Of a stretch of DNA of 48,047 nt, positions 30,944-40,504 are shown in pieces. Every line of letters begins with the position of its first letter. Within the stretch, counting starts at the first letter, position 1. The notes below the pieces were generated by a model that saw nothing but the letters and a program-made list of their open reading frames with translations, made no database searches and had not been told where the DNA came from. Source of the stretch: an uncultured Peptostreptococcaceae bacterium (GTDB taxonomy: Bacteria; Bacillota; Clostridia; Peptostreptococcales; Anaerovoracaceae). Position numbers and translations under genes: made by a program. The DNA lies in contig CAJUQR010000006.1 of assembly GCA_910588185.1 (NCBI GenBank), positions 112,605-160,651 of the forward strand. Reading direction: 5' to 3'.

Positions 30944-32336
30944 GCTTCGTATCTCCTAACCTTCTTAGTATAACGTTATGATATTTCATTACAAGAATAA
31001 TTGATATTCCAATTAAAATCCAATGGTACGGATATGTCAAAAAAACACTTGGTGCAAAAGATGCAAATACATATGCAGAGTCCATAGATATTGCACAAAG
31101 AACTACCTTGTCCCTATTTGCTAGGTATATTTTTACCAAACAAATATATAAATACAATAATGCCCCTACAAATAATATGAAAATTATCAGACCATATTGC
31201 ACGAGTATCTCTACCCATAAACTATGAGGATTAATCAGTAAATTTGCATTATCACTATTTATTAAATACTGATTAAAATTAGCCGGACCGTATCCCAAGC
31301 CAAAAGTATCTGCAAACATATTACTTATACTCTCGCAATAAGTATCAATCCTTATATGTCCTGATGAATTTACTGAATTTTCTCCTAATTGTGATGTTAT
31401 TACCTGGCTGATACTTGGTTCAGTAACCTCTGTAGGCGGCTCAATTCCTTGGATGATGTCCTCTGTACCTTGATTAATATCACCAACTGAACTTTGTAGT
31501 TCAATGCTGTTAAAAATTTTTCTTCCAAATTTATAACCACAAAAAACGGTTATAATCATCATAATATAATTAATTATATTATTTTTAAAATTATTTTTTT
31601 CATAACTTAATACTATGTATATCAGCAAAGATATTGCTACAGCAAAGAAACATATCCACGCATCATTTTTTATCAGAACAGATACACTTAAAAAAATCAT
31701 TATTAAATTAAATATTTTTTCTCCAAAATTTCTTCCTTCAAAGAAAACAGGCAAGAAAATCGCTAAAAAAGCCGAATAATCATTAACATTATAAAATATC
31801 GTACTTGATAAGTACTTGCATCTTTCATCACCTTCATTTAAAAATTCTTGAAGCTTAGAGCTCGCAAGATGATTTCCAGTTACTATTTCATATATAGAAA
31901 ATATAATTAACGCTACATAAATCACTTTTACAGTATATAAAAATATTTTAGCCTTAACTCCAGATAAATGTAACGCTATCATTATCGCTATACTTAAAAA
32001 ACCAAGCGAAAGCATATACATTTCTTGGATACTTTCCTTATAATTAATTTCTTCTGCTAATAGTACTTGTACTAATCCATATATAACCCAAAAGGCACAA
32101 ACTAACATTGCGCTTAGCGTAAGTTTTTTTTCAATATAATTTTGAAATATAATATTCTTTTGTTTATAAAAAATCAACAAATAATAATACACAATCATTA
32201 TTGGAACTGCGATTCTATAAGCAGTAAGAGTGATTCCTAATACTTTAATATGTAAAAACGAATACATTCCAAAAATAGATAATGCACATAAAATTACTGC
32301 TATTAAATTATGTTTATTCCCAATACTTTTAAGCAT
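30933..32336 (-). CDS. O-antigen ligase/Wzy-type polysaccharide polymerase
   Basis: A 467-residue integral membrane protein with about eleven hydrophobic segments. A large extracellular loop at about 265-350 includes GLGYGPANFNQYLINSDNAN and PHSLWVEILVQYGL. The H(S/N)xxxE(x)LxxYG(L) pattern there is the O-antigen ligase/Wzy_C family signature. It would polymerise lipid-linked repeat units outside the membrane. Together with the flippase gene next to it this makes a Wzx/Wzy-dependent pathway. Confidence 0.8.
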   Translation of the reverse strand: MLKSIGNKHNLIAVILCALSIFGMYSFLHIKVLGITLTAYRIAVPIMIVYYYLLIFYKQKNIIFQNYIEKKLTLSAMLVCAFWVIYGLVQVLLAEEINYKESIQEMYMLSLGFLSIAIMIALHLSGVKAKIFLYTVKVIYVALIIFSIYEIVTGNHLASSKLQEFLNEGDERCKYLSSTIFYNVNDYSAFLAIFLPVFFEGRNFGEKIFNLIMIFLSVSVLIKNDAWICFFAVAISLLIYIVLSYEKNNFKNNIINYIMMIITVFCGYKFGRKIFNSIELQSSVGDINQGTEDIIQGIEPPTEVTEPSISQVITSQLGENSVNSSGHIRIDTYCESISNMFADTFGLGYGPANFNQYLINSDNANLLINPHSLWVEILVQYGLIIFILFVGALLYLYICLVKIYLANRDKVVLCAISMDSAYVFASFAPSVFLTYPYHWILIGISIILVMKYHNVILRRLGDTKHGE

Positions 32337-33767
32337 CTATCTCTCCCTAATAAAATTTTTTATTACTATGCAAACTTTTCTAAGGGTTCTGTTATATACC
32401 AATAAAATTCCTGCAAACATAAGAATTTCTATAATTAACCTTCCTATGAACGAAATATAAATCAATGAAAAATATATAATAATTAATGGAATTGCATTAC
32501 ACAACATTAACTTTTTCATATTATATGGACACTCATATACTTTTTGTGAAAAATAATTTGTCATTATGACCATTACGCCATATCCAATCCAAGCTGTTAT
32601 AGAAGCTGCTACTACTCCAAATTTAGGTATAAACGCAAAATTTAAAATAATACTTATTACAGCAGATACAGTTACACACAGAAGCATTAAATTAGATTTT
32701 TTTTGAAAAGAAAGCCCATAACCAACTATCGTATTAGCAGCATAAAATAGCTGAGCAAATAATAATCCCGGTAATAATATATACGCTCCAAAATATCGTT
32801 CATCGGTCATAATCTCAGTTATTTCTTTAGAGAACATACACACTGTCGATACTATTATCGTCAATGCACAATTCATAATGTCCAATATGACAACATAGAC
32901 TTCCTTACTGTTCTCTTCGTCTTTGGTACTAAACGCAAACGTTGTATACGCCATGTATATACTATTTGTAAATACATTTATAATATTTACAAAACGAGCC
33001 CCTATTCCATATAAACCGACACTTTCTTCTCCTAAAAGATTTAATAATATAACTCTGCTTGACGTGGTCAAAATCCATGTTGAAACTACCATAGGAACTA
33101 ACGGGGCCGAATATTTAAGCATTTTTTTACTAAGATTTTTATCAAAATCTCTAGGACTTGGCCAATGTTTTGATATAACAACATAAAAAATTAGCATAAT
33201 TATATTTACAGCTAACGTACTTATTATTAACGCTGCTTCACCCATTTTCAAAATACTTACAGTTATAACATTAAAAACTATCATTAGTACTGATGCAGTC
33301 GCATTAATTACAGCAAATGCCGTCATCCTATTTTCTACTCTAAGAAATAGTGAAAAAGGCAAGTACCATAAATTACAACACATAGAAAGCAACGCTATTA
33401 TGATAATCATATAGTAAGTTTCTCGATCAAAAATTAAAATAGATATGTTTTTCGAAAAAAAGATACCTATAATAGGCAGCATACTTGTTACCATAAGTAT
33501 TGTCATAATTGAAGAAAATACCTTATGTTTATATTCCTTAGAATCTTCATCAAAATAAAATGCGCTATATGCAGAATCTAATCCTAAAACCAATAGCGGA
33601 AATATCAAACTCGTAATAGTAGTAATAGAATCTGATACACCAAGCTGCTCAGGAGTCAAATACTTTGTATATAAAGGCAACAAAAAAAAGTTTATAGCTT
33701 TAGTACATATATTGGCCAATGTTAATACTGCGCTGCCTTTTAAAAATGCAATTATTTTTTCTTTCAA
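32337..33767 (-). CDS. polysaccharide repeat-unit flippase (Wzx-type, MOP superfamily)
   Basis: A 476-residue protein with twelve or more membrane segments, starting with GSAVLTLANICTKAINFFLL and LPLYTKYLTPEQLGVSDSIT, the standard Wzx/MATE-like opening. It flips undecaprenyl-linked repeat units across the membrane. It is directly adjacent to the polymerase gene (no gap). Confidence 0.88.
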   Translation of the reverse strand: MKEKIIAFLKGSAVLTLANICTKAINFFLLPLYTKYLTPEQLGVSDSITTITSLIFPLLVLGLDSAYSAFYFDEDSKEYKHKVFSSIMTILMVTSMLPIIGIFFSKNISILIFDRETYYMIIIIALLSMCCNLWYLPFSLFLRVENRMTAFAVINATASVLMIVFNVITVSILKMGEAALIISTLAVNIIMLIFYVVISKHWPSPRDFDKNLSKKMLKYSAPLVPMVVSTWILTTSSRVILLNLLGEESVGLYGIGARFVNIINVFTNSIYMAYTTFAFSTKDEENSKEVYVVILDIMNCALTIIVSTVCMFSKEITEIMTDERYFGAYILLPGLLFAQLFYAANTIVGYGLSFQKKSNLMLLCVTVSAVISIILNFAFIPKFGVVAASITAWIGYGVMVIMTNYFSQKVYECPYNMKKLMLCNAIPLIIIYFSLIYISFIGRLIIEILMFAGILLVYNRTLRKVCIVIKNFIRER

Positions 33768-33782
33768 ACCATATCCTTTCGT

Positions 33783-34901
33783 TTATTTTACAATTTTTAA
33801 TAGTTCTTTACAAATTTTCTCTACATCATCCTCCTCTAAATATGGATGCATCGGCAAGCTAAACACCCTATTACTTAAGTATTCACAATTCTCAAGATTC
33901 CATGAAGACACATTGCTATATGCGCCAGATTTATGAATTGGTATAGGATAGTATATCATCGTTGGTATATCTCTTTTCTTCATTTCATCCATAATATATC
34001 TACGCTGTTTATCGTCCTCTGCCTTAACAGTATATTGTGCCCATGAAGAAGTATATCCTAAAGTGATTTTGGGAGTATCAAAGATTTCTTTTAACCTTTG
34101 AGTGTACATATCTGCTATTTTATCTCTTTTAACCAGCTCATCATCAAATATATTAAGCTTTTCTATAAGCACAGCAGCTTGAATAGTATCTATTCTACTA
34201 TTCAAACCAATTCTAATATTGTCATATTTATCGTTCCCTTGCCCATGAACATGGATTGATTTTATTTTCTCTGCTAATTTATCATCGTTCGTAAATATAG
34301 CACCCCCATCACCATAGCAACCCAACGGCTTAGCTGGAAAAAATGAGGTACCTGCCACATCACCAAAACTACAAGCCTTTTGTCCACTTAATGTTCCTCC
34401 AAAGCCTTGTGCTGCATCCTCCAGCAAAAACAAATCATACTTATTTGCTATTTCTCTAATCTTCACAAAATCCGCAGGAAGCCCAAATAAATCCACCGCG
34501 ATTATACCTTTTGGATTTAATTTTCCTTCCTCAATTACAGCCTTTATCTTTTCTTCAAGGTCCTCAGGACTCATATTGAACGTATCTCTACATGAATCAA
34601 CAAATACCGGTGTTCCTCCTGCAAGGGTAACACTCTCTGCAGAAGCAAAAAATGTAAAGGATGGTACAAATATAGCATCCTCACGATTAATTCCATATGC
34701 CATCATCGGTATAGTCAATGCATCTGTACCGCTCGCACATCCGATTACATGTTTAACTCCGACATAATCCGACAATCTTTCTTCAAGCTCTTTTATTTCA
34801 GGTCCCCCAATGAAAACTTTGTGCTTCATTATATTTTGTACTCGTTTATTTATCTTCTCTTCTATCCGCTCATATTGTTTGTGTAAATCTATAAATTGCA
34901 T
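33783..34901 (-). CDS. DegT/DnrJ/EryC1 sugar aminotransferase (WbpE-like)
   Basis: A 372-residue PLP-dependent enzyme. FIDLHKQYERIEEKIN, GCASGTDALTIPMMAYGI, the LLEDAAQGFGG acceptor segment and SFFPAKPLGCYGDGGA, whose lysine binds PLP, are all present. The N-terminal 'F(I/V)DL' and CASGTDAL fit the WbpE group that aminates 3-keto-UDP-GlcNAcA. The neighbouring WbpB-, WbpD- and WbpA-like genes support this. Confidence 0.85.
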   Translation of the reverse strand: MQFIDLHKQYERIEEKINKRVQNIMKHKVFIGGPEIKELEERLSDYVGVKHVIGCASGTDALTIPMMAYGINREDAIFVPSFTFFASAESVTLAGGTPVFVDSCRDTFNMSPEDLEEKIKAVIEEGKLNPKGIIAVDLFGLPADFVKIREIANKYDLFLLEDAAQGFGGTLSGQKACSFGDVAGTSFFPAKPLGCYGDGGAIFTNDDKLAEKIKSIHVHGQGNDKYDNIRIGLNSRIDTIQAAVLIEKLNIFDDELVKRDKIADMYTQRLKEIFDTPKITLGYTSSWAQYTVKAEDDKQRRYIMDEMKKRDIPTMIYYPIPIHKSGAYSNVSSWNLENCEYLSNRVFSLPMHPYLEEDDVEKICKELLKIVK

Positions 34902-34902
34902 T

Positions 34903-35886
34903 TTATTCCTCCAAATCCCTATCGGCCTTTTCTAAAATCTTTATTATCCTTATAGCTGCATCTGCATTAGTGACTGATTCTTTTCTTGTAATTATAGATT
35001 GTCTAAACTGTTCCAAACTATTATACAATGCATCTGACTGCTCAAGCTTAGGTATCAAGCCATCACCGCTTCTTGTTTTTATAACGTAATCATCATATTC
35101 TATATTTTCTATTTTATCAAAACCCTTATCATATACAATTAATTTGTTAAGAACATCTACATCATCATATACTATCATTTTTTTTGTTCCAGCTATAAGG
35201 ATTCTTCTCTCCTTTATTGGAGAAAGCCAGCTTGCAGTAATATTGGCTAAAAAATTGCCATAATCTAATGACAAAAATGTAACTGATTCTTTTTGAGAAT
35301 AAGCTTTCTTACCAATTGCTTTCACTTCAACAGGTTCCGCTCCTCCAGAAAAGAAATCTATTATTGATAAATCATGTACACTTAAATCCCACATGGCACT
35401 TACATCATTTTTTAACTGTCCTAAGTTTATCCTTGAACAATCAAAATAAATAATATCTCCAATCTCTCCGGAATCAATTAAAAATTTTATTTTTTTAATA
35501 ACAGGATGGTATACCATTATATGATCAACATGAATAATCAACCCTTTTTCATCGGCAAGTCGTTTTAACTCAACAGCTTGCTCTACATTATCAGTAAATG
35601 GTTTTTCAACATATACATCTTTTCCAGCCAACAAGGCCTTTTTAGCCAAATCATAATGTGCGCTTGTTTCTACAGCCAAAGCAACAGCTTCAATACTTTT
35701 ATCATTTAAAACATCATCAAAGTCAAGAGAATATGTCACTGATTCAGCATACATTTTTTTAGCCTTTTCAAGTCTATCCTGTTTTTTATCACAAATAATC
35801 TTAAAAGAATATTCATTATTTGAGTATATATTTTTAGCTACATTAGGCCCCCAATATCCATATCCTACTAAAGCTATATTGGTCAT
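34903..35886 (-). CDS. Gfo/Idh/MocA-family sugar dehydrogenase (candidate WbpB function)
   Basis: A 327-residue NAD-dependent oxidoreductase starting MTNIALVGYGYWGPNVAKNI (Rossmann GYGYWG), with VEKPFTDNVEQAVEL carrying the EKP catalytic lysine and a C-terminal beta-sheet domain. The GYWGPN subgroup is often found beside WbpD-like acetyltransferases and DegT enzymes. It ends 1 bp before the aminotransferase gene, so it is the better candidate for the 3-dehydrogenase. Confidence 0.8.
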   Translation of the reverse strand: MTNIALVGYGYWGPNVAKNIYSNNEYSFKIICDKKQDRLEKAKKMYAESVTYSLDFDDVLNDKSIEAVALAVETSAHYDLAKKALLAGKDVYVEKPFTDNVEQAVELKRLADEKGLIIHVDHIMVYHPVIKKIKFLIDSGEIGDIIYFDCSRINLGQLKNDVSAMWDLSVHDLSIIDFFSGGAEPVEVKAIGKKAYSQKESVTFLSLDYGNFLANITASWLSPIKERRILIAGTKKMIVYDDVDVLNKLIVYDKGFDKIENIEYDDYVIKTRSGDGLIPKLEQSDALYNSLEQFRQSIITRKESVTNADAAIRIIKILEKADRDLEE

Positions 35887-35900
35887 CTTTTCCTCCTTAA

Positions 35901-36944
35901 TTATAAAAGGTTAAACAAATTATTATCTTCAACTTTTCCTAAATATATATCTTTTAGATATTTGGCAACTTTAACATTATCATGATACCGCACTGCATAT
36001 TCTCTACCTGCCATACCAAGAGCTTGTCTCTTATCTCCATCTTCAATTAATTCATCTATTATTTTGCTGATATTGTCAAAGGTCGCACTTACTATAGGTA
36101 ATTCTGAAGGCAAACTTTTTTCCATTTCATCAGAAATATATGTAATCACCGGTTTACCCAGCGCCATTGCTTCTATCGCAAACACACCATAGGTTCCAAC
36201 AGATATTTGGTCTATTATTATATCAGCTTTTTTATATATTTCAAAAGCCTCCTCCTGGGTCTTCCCTTCTACAAGAATAAGTTCAAATTGGCCTTGTACT
36301 TTTTCTAAACCTTTAAGAATCTCTTCAGTTCCTTTTCCCTTTCTCTTGCTTGGAGCATGAACAATTATAGGTTTTATCTTTTTATTTTCCGGATATAACG
36401 GTTCAAATTTAGACAAATCTAATCTCAAAGGCACTATATAAACAGGTACTTTGACATCCGGTAAATGAGATTTTAATTCTTCATCATGAAGTATAATTCC
36501 GTCACAATGTTTAATTAACTTTAAAAGTCTTTTTCTCTGCTTATTGTTTATACTTTCTTTTACTGCTTCATGATTATAAAATTTATATTTAATATTATTA
36601 AACACAAATCTTATTTCTGAACCATGAAACTCAACAAATATTTTTTTATTAAACAACTTTAAAACTTTTACATCAAGGTTCAACGGTAAAAGAGAATACC
36701 CAAAATGTGAATGCAAAACATCATATTTTACTAAAGCTTTTACCGCAAACATTACCATTTTTATAACATATAACGGATATAAATACTTTTTTTTCTTGTT
36801 AATTTTTATATCTATATCAACCGGATATCCCATCGGATTTCTTTGCCACACTGCCATATCAGCATCAACGTTATTATTTCTAAGTCCCTGAACTGTATAA
36901 ATACCTTGTCCTGCCACTTCAGACATCCCATGGATAACTTTCAT
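35901..36944 (-). CDS. glycosyltransferase (GT4-like, GT-B fold)
   Basis: This 347-residue protein has the N-terminal half typical of acceptor-binding GT-B domains (MKVIHGMSEVAGQGIYTVQG, FVEFHGSEIRF). Its C-terminal donor half has VHAPSKRKGKGTEEILKGLE and GTYGVFAIEAMALGKPVITY, the E-x7-E region of GT4 enzymes. It transfers one sugar of the repeat unit; donor and acceptor cannot be read. Confidence 0.82.
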   Translation of the reverse strand: MKVIHGMSEVAGQGIYTVQGLRNNNVDADMAVWQRNPMGYPVDIDIKINKKKKYLYPLYVIKMVMFAVKALVKYDVLHSHFGYSLLPLNLDVKVLKLFNKKIFVEFHGSEIRFVFNNIKYKFYNHEAVKESINNKQRKRLLKLIKHCDGIILHDEELKSHLPDVKVPVYIVPLRLDLSKFEPLYPENKKIKPIIVHAPSKRKGKGTEEILKGLEKVQGQFELILVEGKTQEEAFEIYKKADIIIDQISVGTYGVFAIEAMALGKPVITYISDEMEKSLPSELPIVSATFDNISKIIDELIEDGDKRQALGMAGREYAVRYHDNVKVAKYLKDIYLGKVEDNNLFNLL

Positions 36945-36946
36945 AC

Positions 36947-38020
36947 TTAAAATTCACCCTTCATATATGTACTTGCGAAATCCTTTAACGGCAACTTTAC
37001 AGCCTGTCCTTCTTTTTGGCTCTTATATATAGAAAGTACCACTTCTAGCGCATTCCTTCCTGCAACTGCGTCTACATAAGGCTTTCTATCATTCTTTATT
37101 GCATCAATTACATCTGCAAAAAGACTGGTGTGTCCATTACCATAAACGTTGCTGGTAGCTTCCTTTAAATCTTTATTTTTAGTATCTTTATCAGTCTCCT
37201 CGTCAAAATTCCAAACGTCTATATTATTAGTTGAAGTACCGCCTATCTTTACAGTTCCTTTTTCTCCAAAGATATAAAGAGTTTCCTCTAAATTCTTAGG
37301 ATAAACATTTGTTGTACCCTCTATGGTTCCTATAGTTCCATTTTTAAACTTTACTACTGCCATACCAACGTCTTCTGCTTCAAGATAATCATGAAACTGC
37401 TGTCTTGTAACACCATAAATTTCTTCTATTTCATCTCCCATCATCCATCTCAGAAGATCTATACCATGTATACACTGATTCATAAGTGCACCGCCATCCT
37501 GCTCCCATGTTCCTCTCCATGATGCCTGGTCATAATATCCATGATCTCTATTCCATCTTACGTGTATAGAGCCATGCGAAAGTTTTCCAAATCTTCCAGC
37601 TTCAACGGCTTTTCGCAACTCCTGAATTGCAACATTAAATCGATTTTGATGACATGCGGAAACTTTTACACCTTTTTCTTCTGAAAGAGCAATAATTTTA
37701 TCTGCATCCTCTATACTCATAGCCATAGGTTTCTCTATAATCACATTTACACCGTTCTCTATGCAGTAAAGCGCAATTTCTGCATGAATCCCACTTTCTG
37801 TAGCTATACTTACAAGTTCAGGCTTTTCTGAAATAATCATCTTTTTATAATCAGTATATTTTTTAATTGAAGTATAATTGTGTAATTCATACTTCTCAAG
37901 TATATTTTCCATCTTTTCAGGTAATATATCGCATACCGCAACGATCTCAAGCCTATTATTGATCGCTGCTTTCATATGGTTTACTGCAATTCTTCCACAA
38001 CCTATAAGTGCATATTTCAT
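36947..38020 (-). CDS. Gfo/Idh/MocA-family oxidoreductase
   Basis: This 357-residue protein has the GCGRIA Rossmann motif at 8-13, EKPMAMSIEDADKII with the EKP motif, and a conserved ACHQNRFNVAIQELRKAVEAG stretch. It ends 2 bp before the glycosyltransferase. Nucleotide-sugar oxidation at C3 is the most likely role of this subgroup in polysaccharide loci. It competes with the gene at 34903 for the WbpB-like step, or makes a second modified sugar. Confidence 0.8.
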   Translation of the reverse strand: MKYALIGCGRIAVNHMKAAINNRLEIVAVCDILPEKMENILEKYELHNYTSIKKYTDYKKMIISEKPELVSIATESGIHAEIALYCIENGVNVIIEKPMAMSIEDADKIIALSEEKGVKVSACHQNRFNVAIQELRKAVEAGRFGKLSHGSIHVRWNRDHGYYDQASWRGTWEQDGGALMNQCIHGIDLLRWMMGDEIEEIYGVTRQQFHDYLEAEDVGMAVVKFKNGTIGTIEGTTNVYPKNLEETLYIFGEKGTVKIGGTSTNNIDVWNFDEETDKDTKNKDLKEATSNVYGNGHTSLFADVIDAIKNDRKPYVDAVAGRNALEVVLSIYKSQKEGQAVKLPLKDFASTYMKGEF

Positions 38021-38035
38021 AAATTTACCTCCACA

Positions 38036-38608
38036 TTATTTTTCTTCTAATCCTGTTTCTGTTTCAACATACTCTTTTTTACACTTACTGCACTTCATAG
38101 AAGTTCCAAGTCTTTCACCGCACTTGCATACCCATCCTATCTGCCTTGCAGGCACTCCTGCAACAAGCGCATGACTTTTAACATCTTTTGTAACTACTGC
38201 TCCCGCAGCAATCATAGCACGTTTACCAATATTATGCCCACAAACAACTGTAGCATTAGCTCCTATAGAGGCACCATCATCAACAAACGTTTTTAAATAT
38301 CCTACACTTCCTTTTGGAAAATCTGCTCTAGGTGTTAAATCATTGGTGAAGACCATAGATGGTCCGCAAAATACATTATTTCCAAGTTCTACACCTTCAT
38401 ATATAGAAACATTATTTTGAACTCTACATCCGTCTCCTATCTTTACATTATTGGCTATATTAACATTTTGCCCAAATGAACAATTATCTCCTATTATGAC
38501 ATCTTGTTGTATATGACAAAAATACCATATTTTCGTATTATTTCCGATTGAGACATTTTTATCGACATAGCTACTTTCATGTACAAAATATTCCTTTTTT
38601 AAATCCAT
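38036..38608 (-). CDS. UDP-3-amino sugar N-acetyltransferase (WbpD/WlbB-like) with C-terminal zinc ribbon
   Basis: A 190-residue left-handed beta-helix acetyltransferase: hexapeptide repeats from SIGNNTKIW to about 140, including NNVSIYEGVELGNNVFCGPS and MVFTNDLTPR. The latter are the WbpD/WlbB signature region. WbpD acetylates the 3-amino group of UDP-GlcNAc3NA. The C-terminus adds CKCGERL...CSKCKKEY, four cysteines spaced like a zinc ribbon, not part of the Pseudomonas enzyme. Confidence 0.88.
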   Translation of the reverse strand: MDLKKEYFVHESSYVDKNVSIGNNTKIWYFCHIQQDVIIGDNCSFGQNVNIANNVKIGDGCRVQNNVSIYEGVELGNNVFCGPSMVFTNDLTPRADFPKGSVGYLKTFVDDGASIGANATVVCGHNIGKRAMIAAGAVVTKDVKSHALVAGVPARQIGWVCKCGERLGTSMKCSKCKKEYVETETGLEEK

Positions 38609-38609
38609 A

Positions 38610-39716
38610 TTACACCGTATCCTTTGTTAAATCGTTTATAACTTCGCTGACTCTATCTTTCCAAGTATTTACCATCGCCAGCTTGCAAACATTTTGCTTT
38701 TTCTCTTCTATTTCTTCAGGATTTTCGGCAAGTCTGTTTAATAGTTTTTGCAGTTCTCCTGAACCATAATCGACTTCCCATCCTATATCATTTTCTAAAA
38801 TATATTCTGCAGCTGCAGTTTTGCTATTGGTAATTATAGGTTTGCCATATCCTATATACTCAAATAGTTTAACCGGCATAGCCATATCTCGATACTTACT
38901 ATTTTCATAATACATACACGCTACCGTTGCCTGAGAATAATACTCTTTCAATCCTTCTCCTCTCGCATGTACTACTACAATATTATCCGATAATGGAATA
39001 AATTTAAGCTTATTCTTATTCCATTCTTCCTCTGTACAACACACTATAAGCTTTACTTCTTGCAATTGGCTTATCACTTCAATTAAACCTGTAATATCGT
39101 TATTACCAACTATACCACCTACATAAAAAATATTTATTTGATTTTTATCATTATTTATAACAGTATCATTTCGTTCAATACTATAAGCTCCACCAGAGGG
39201 CAATATTTTCCAATTAATCTCAATGTTCACATATTCCATAAACTTTTTAGATGGAACATATAAAACGTCCAAGAGTTGTTTATATTTATGTAAATCATAT
39301 TTAAAAAACGGAATAGACACATAAGGAACCCATTTCTTGGTTGAACTCCTGTATATTGGAAATTTCCAATATATATCTCTATAAAATAATCCTATTTTAA
39401 TACCTTGTTTTTTACAAAATCTAAAAAAGCTAAAATCTAAAAAGGGGTGTATAGGTATATGTTTTCTTTCCGATAATAAAGTGGGCATCGTCAGACTTTC
39501 TGAATATATAAAATCATATTTGTATCCTTTTCTAATTTTTCTCTTGATTTCATTTATCTTACTTTTACGTTCAGCGCCATATCCCGATACTACATCTACT
39601 TCGTATTCGCTCTCTTCAAAAGCTTTTAACATTTGTGCAGGTCTAACTCCAGACCCTGTAGTAGCATTCATATTAATAGGATTTGGATAATGAAATATGC
39701 ATCTTCTTTTTTCCAA
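38610..39716 (-). CDS. glycosyltransferase (GT4-like, GT-B fold)
   Basis: This 368-residue protein opens with a Gly-rich loop (NATTGSGVRPAQMLKAFEES) and has INIFYVGGIVGNNDITGLIE and MPVKLFEYIGYGKPIITNS, the donor-site pattern of GT-B retaining enzymes. It ends 1 bp before the acetyltransferase gene, so the two are probably coupled. Confidence 0.8.
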   Translation of the reverse strand: MEKRRCIFHYPNPINMNATTGSGVRPAQMLKAFEESEYEVDVVSGYGAERKSKINEIKRKIRKGYKYDFIYSESLTMPTLLSERKHIPIHPFLDFSFFRFCKKQGIKIGLFYRDIYWKFPIYRSSTKKWVPYVSIPFFKYDLHKYKQLLDVLYVPSKKFMEYVNIEINWKILPSGGAYSIERNDTVINNDKNQINIFYVGGIVGNNDITGLIEVISQLQEVKLIVCCTEEEWNKNKLKFIPLSDNIVVVHARGEGLKEYYSQATVACMYYENSKYRDMAMPVKLFEYIGYGKPIITNSKTAAAEYILENDIGWEVDYGSGELQKLLNRLAENPEEIEEKKQNVCKLAMVNTWKDRVSEVINDLTKDTV

Positions 39717-39740
39717 GGGCTTTCCTCTTTCTATAAAATA

Positions 39741-40487
39741 TTAAAAATCATCTAACATTATCTTCTTATCTATACCAGGTACTATTATACTTACTTCGTT
39801 AAAAGTATTTTGCTTTTTTGTCTTCAAATAATTTAGCACTTTTTCCTGCTTATCAATATTATAAAAATCATACCAAATAGGATGAGTTAAAATATGTAGT
39901 TTTTTATATTTTCCGGAACACACTATATCATCAACATCTTCTCGCCATCTCATCTCACTATCCGATACATATTTATAATTTTTAAAATATTCTTCACTAT
40001 ATGAATTAATAAATCCGGATTCAAAAGTTAAATTTGCTTTAAGAGTATCCTGTGATGGTATATGCATAGATACAGACTCTACCGGTATTCCATCAAAAAC
40101 TGTCTCCATAATATCTTTTTCTTTGATAATGCAACTTTTTATTATCGATGGATTGTACACCTTCCCGATACTTTTTTAATACTTTGTCTCATCAAAGTGT
40201 AAGCCTATGCTGTGACCAAACTCATAAATCTTTTTAATGCATTCTGTAGACTTCTTTGACATAATATTATACAAATTTGAACTCAGTAATATATAATATG
40301 TTGACTGTATATTTAATTCAGCTTCAAAATATGCAAATTCCAAAGCTTTCTCCAATGAAACATCAACATCATGCCTGAGTATAACTTCTTTTTCATACTG
40401 GCCTGTTTCAGTATATTTTATTATTTCAAAATCATTATTTCTTATTTTTTGGATTAAATCTTTATATCCACTGTATGTAAAATCCAT
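39741..40487 (-). pseudogene. polysaccharide deacetylase-like gene interrupted by an in-frame stop
   Basis: The minus-strand frame encodes MDFTYSGYKDLIQKIRNNDF and ILRHDVDVSLEKALEFA (the RHDVD metal-site motif of NodB-like enzymes) up to LHFDETKY. A TAA then lies at 40176-40178. The same frame continues with KSIGKVYNPSIIKSCIIKEK and VSMHIPS, then LHILTHPIWYDF, to the end at 39741. No frame change is needed, so one base (AAA to TAA) would explain it. Fragments are 103 and about 139 residues. It may be a fresh pseudogene, a read-through gene or a sequencing error; alone, neither fragment holds both halves of the active site. Confidence 0.75.
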
Positions 40488-40504
40488 ATCGTTTCACCTA
40501 TCGT

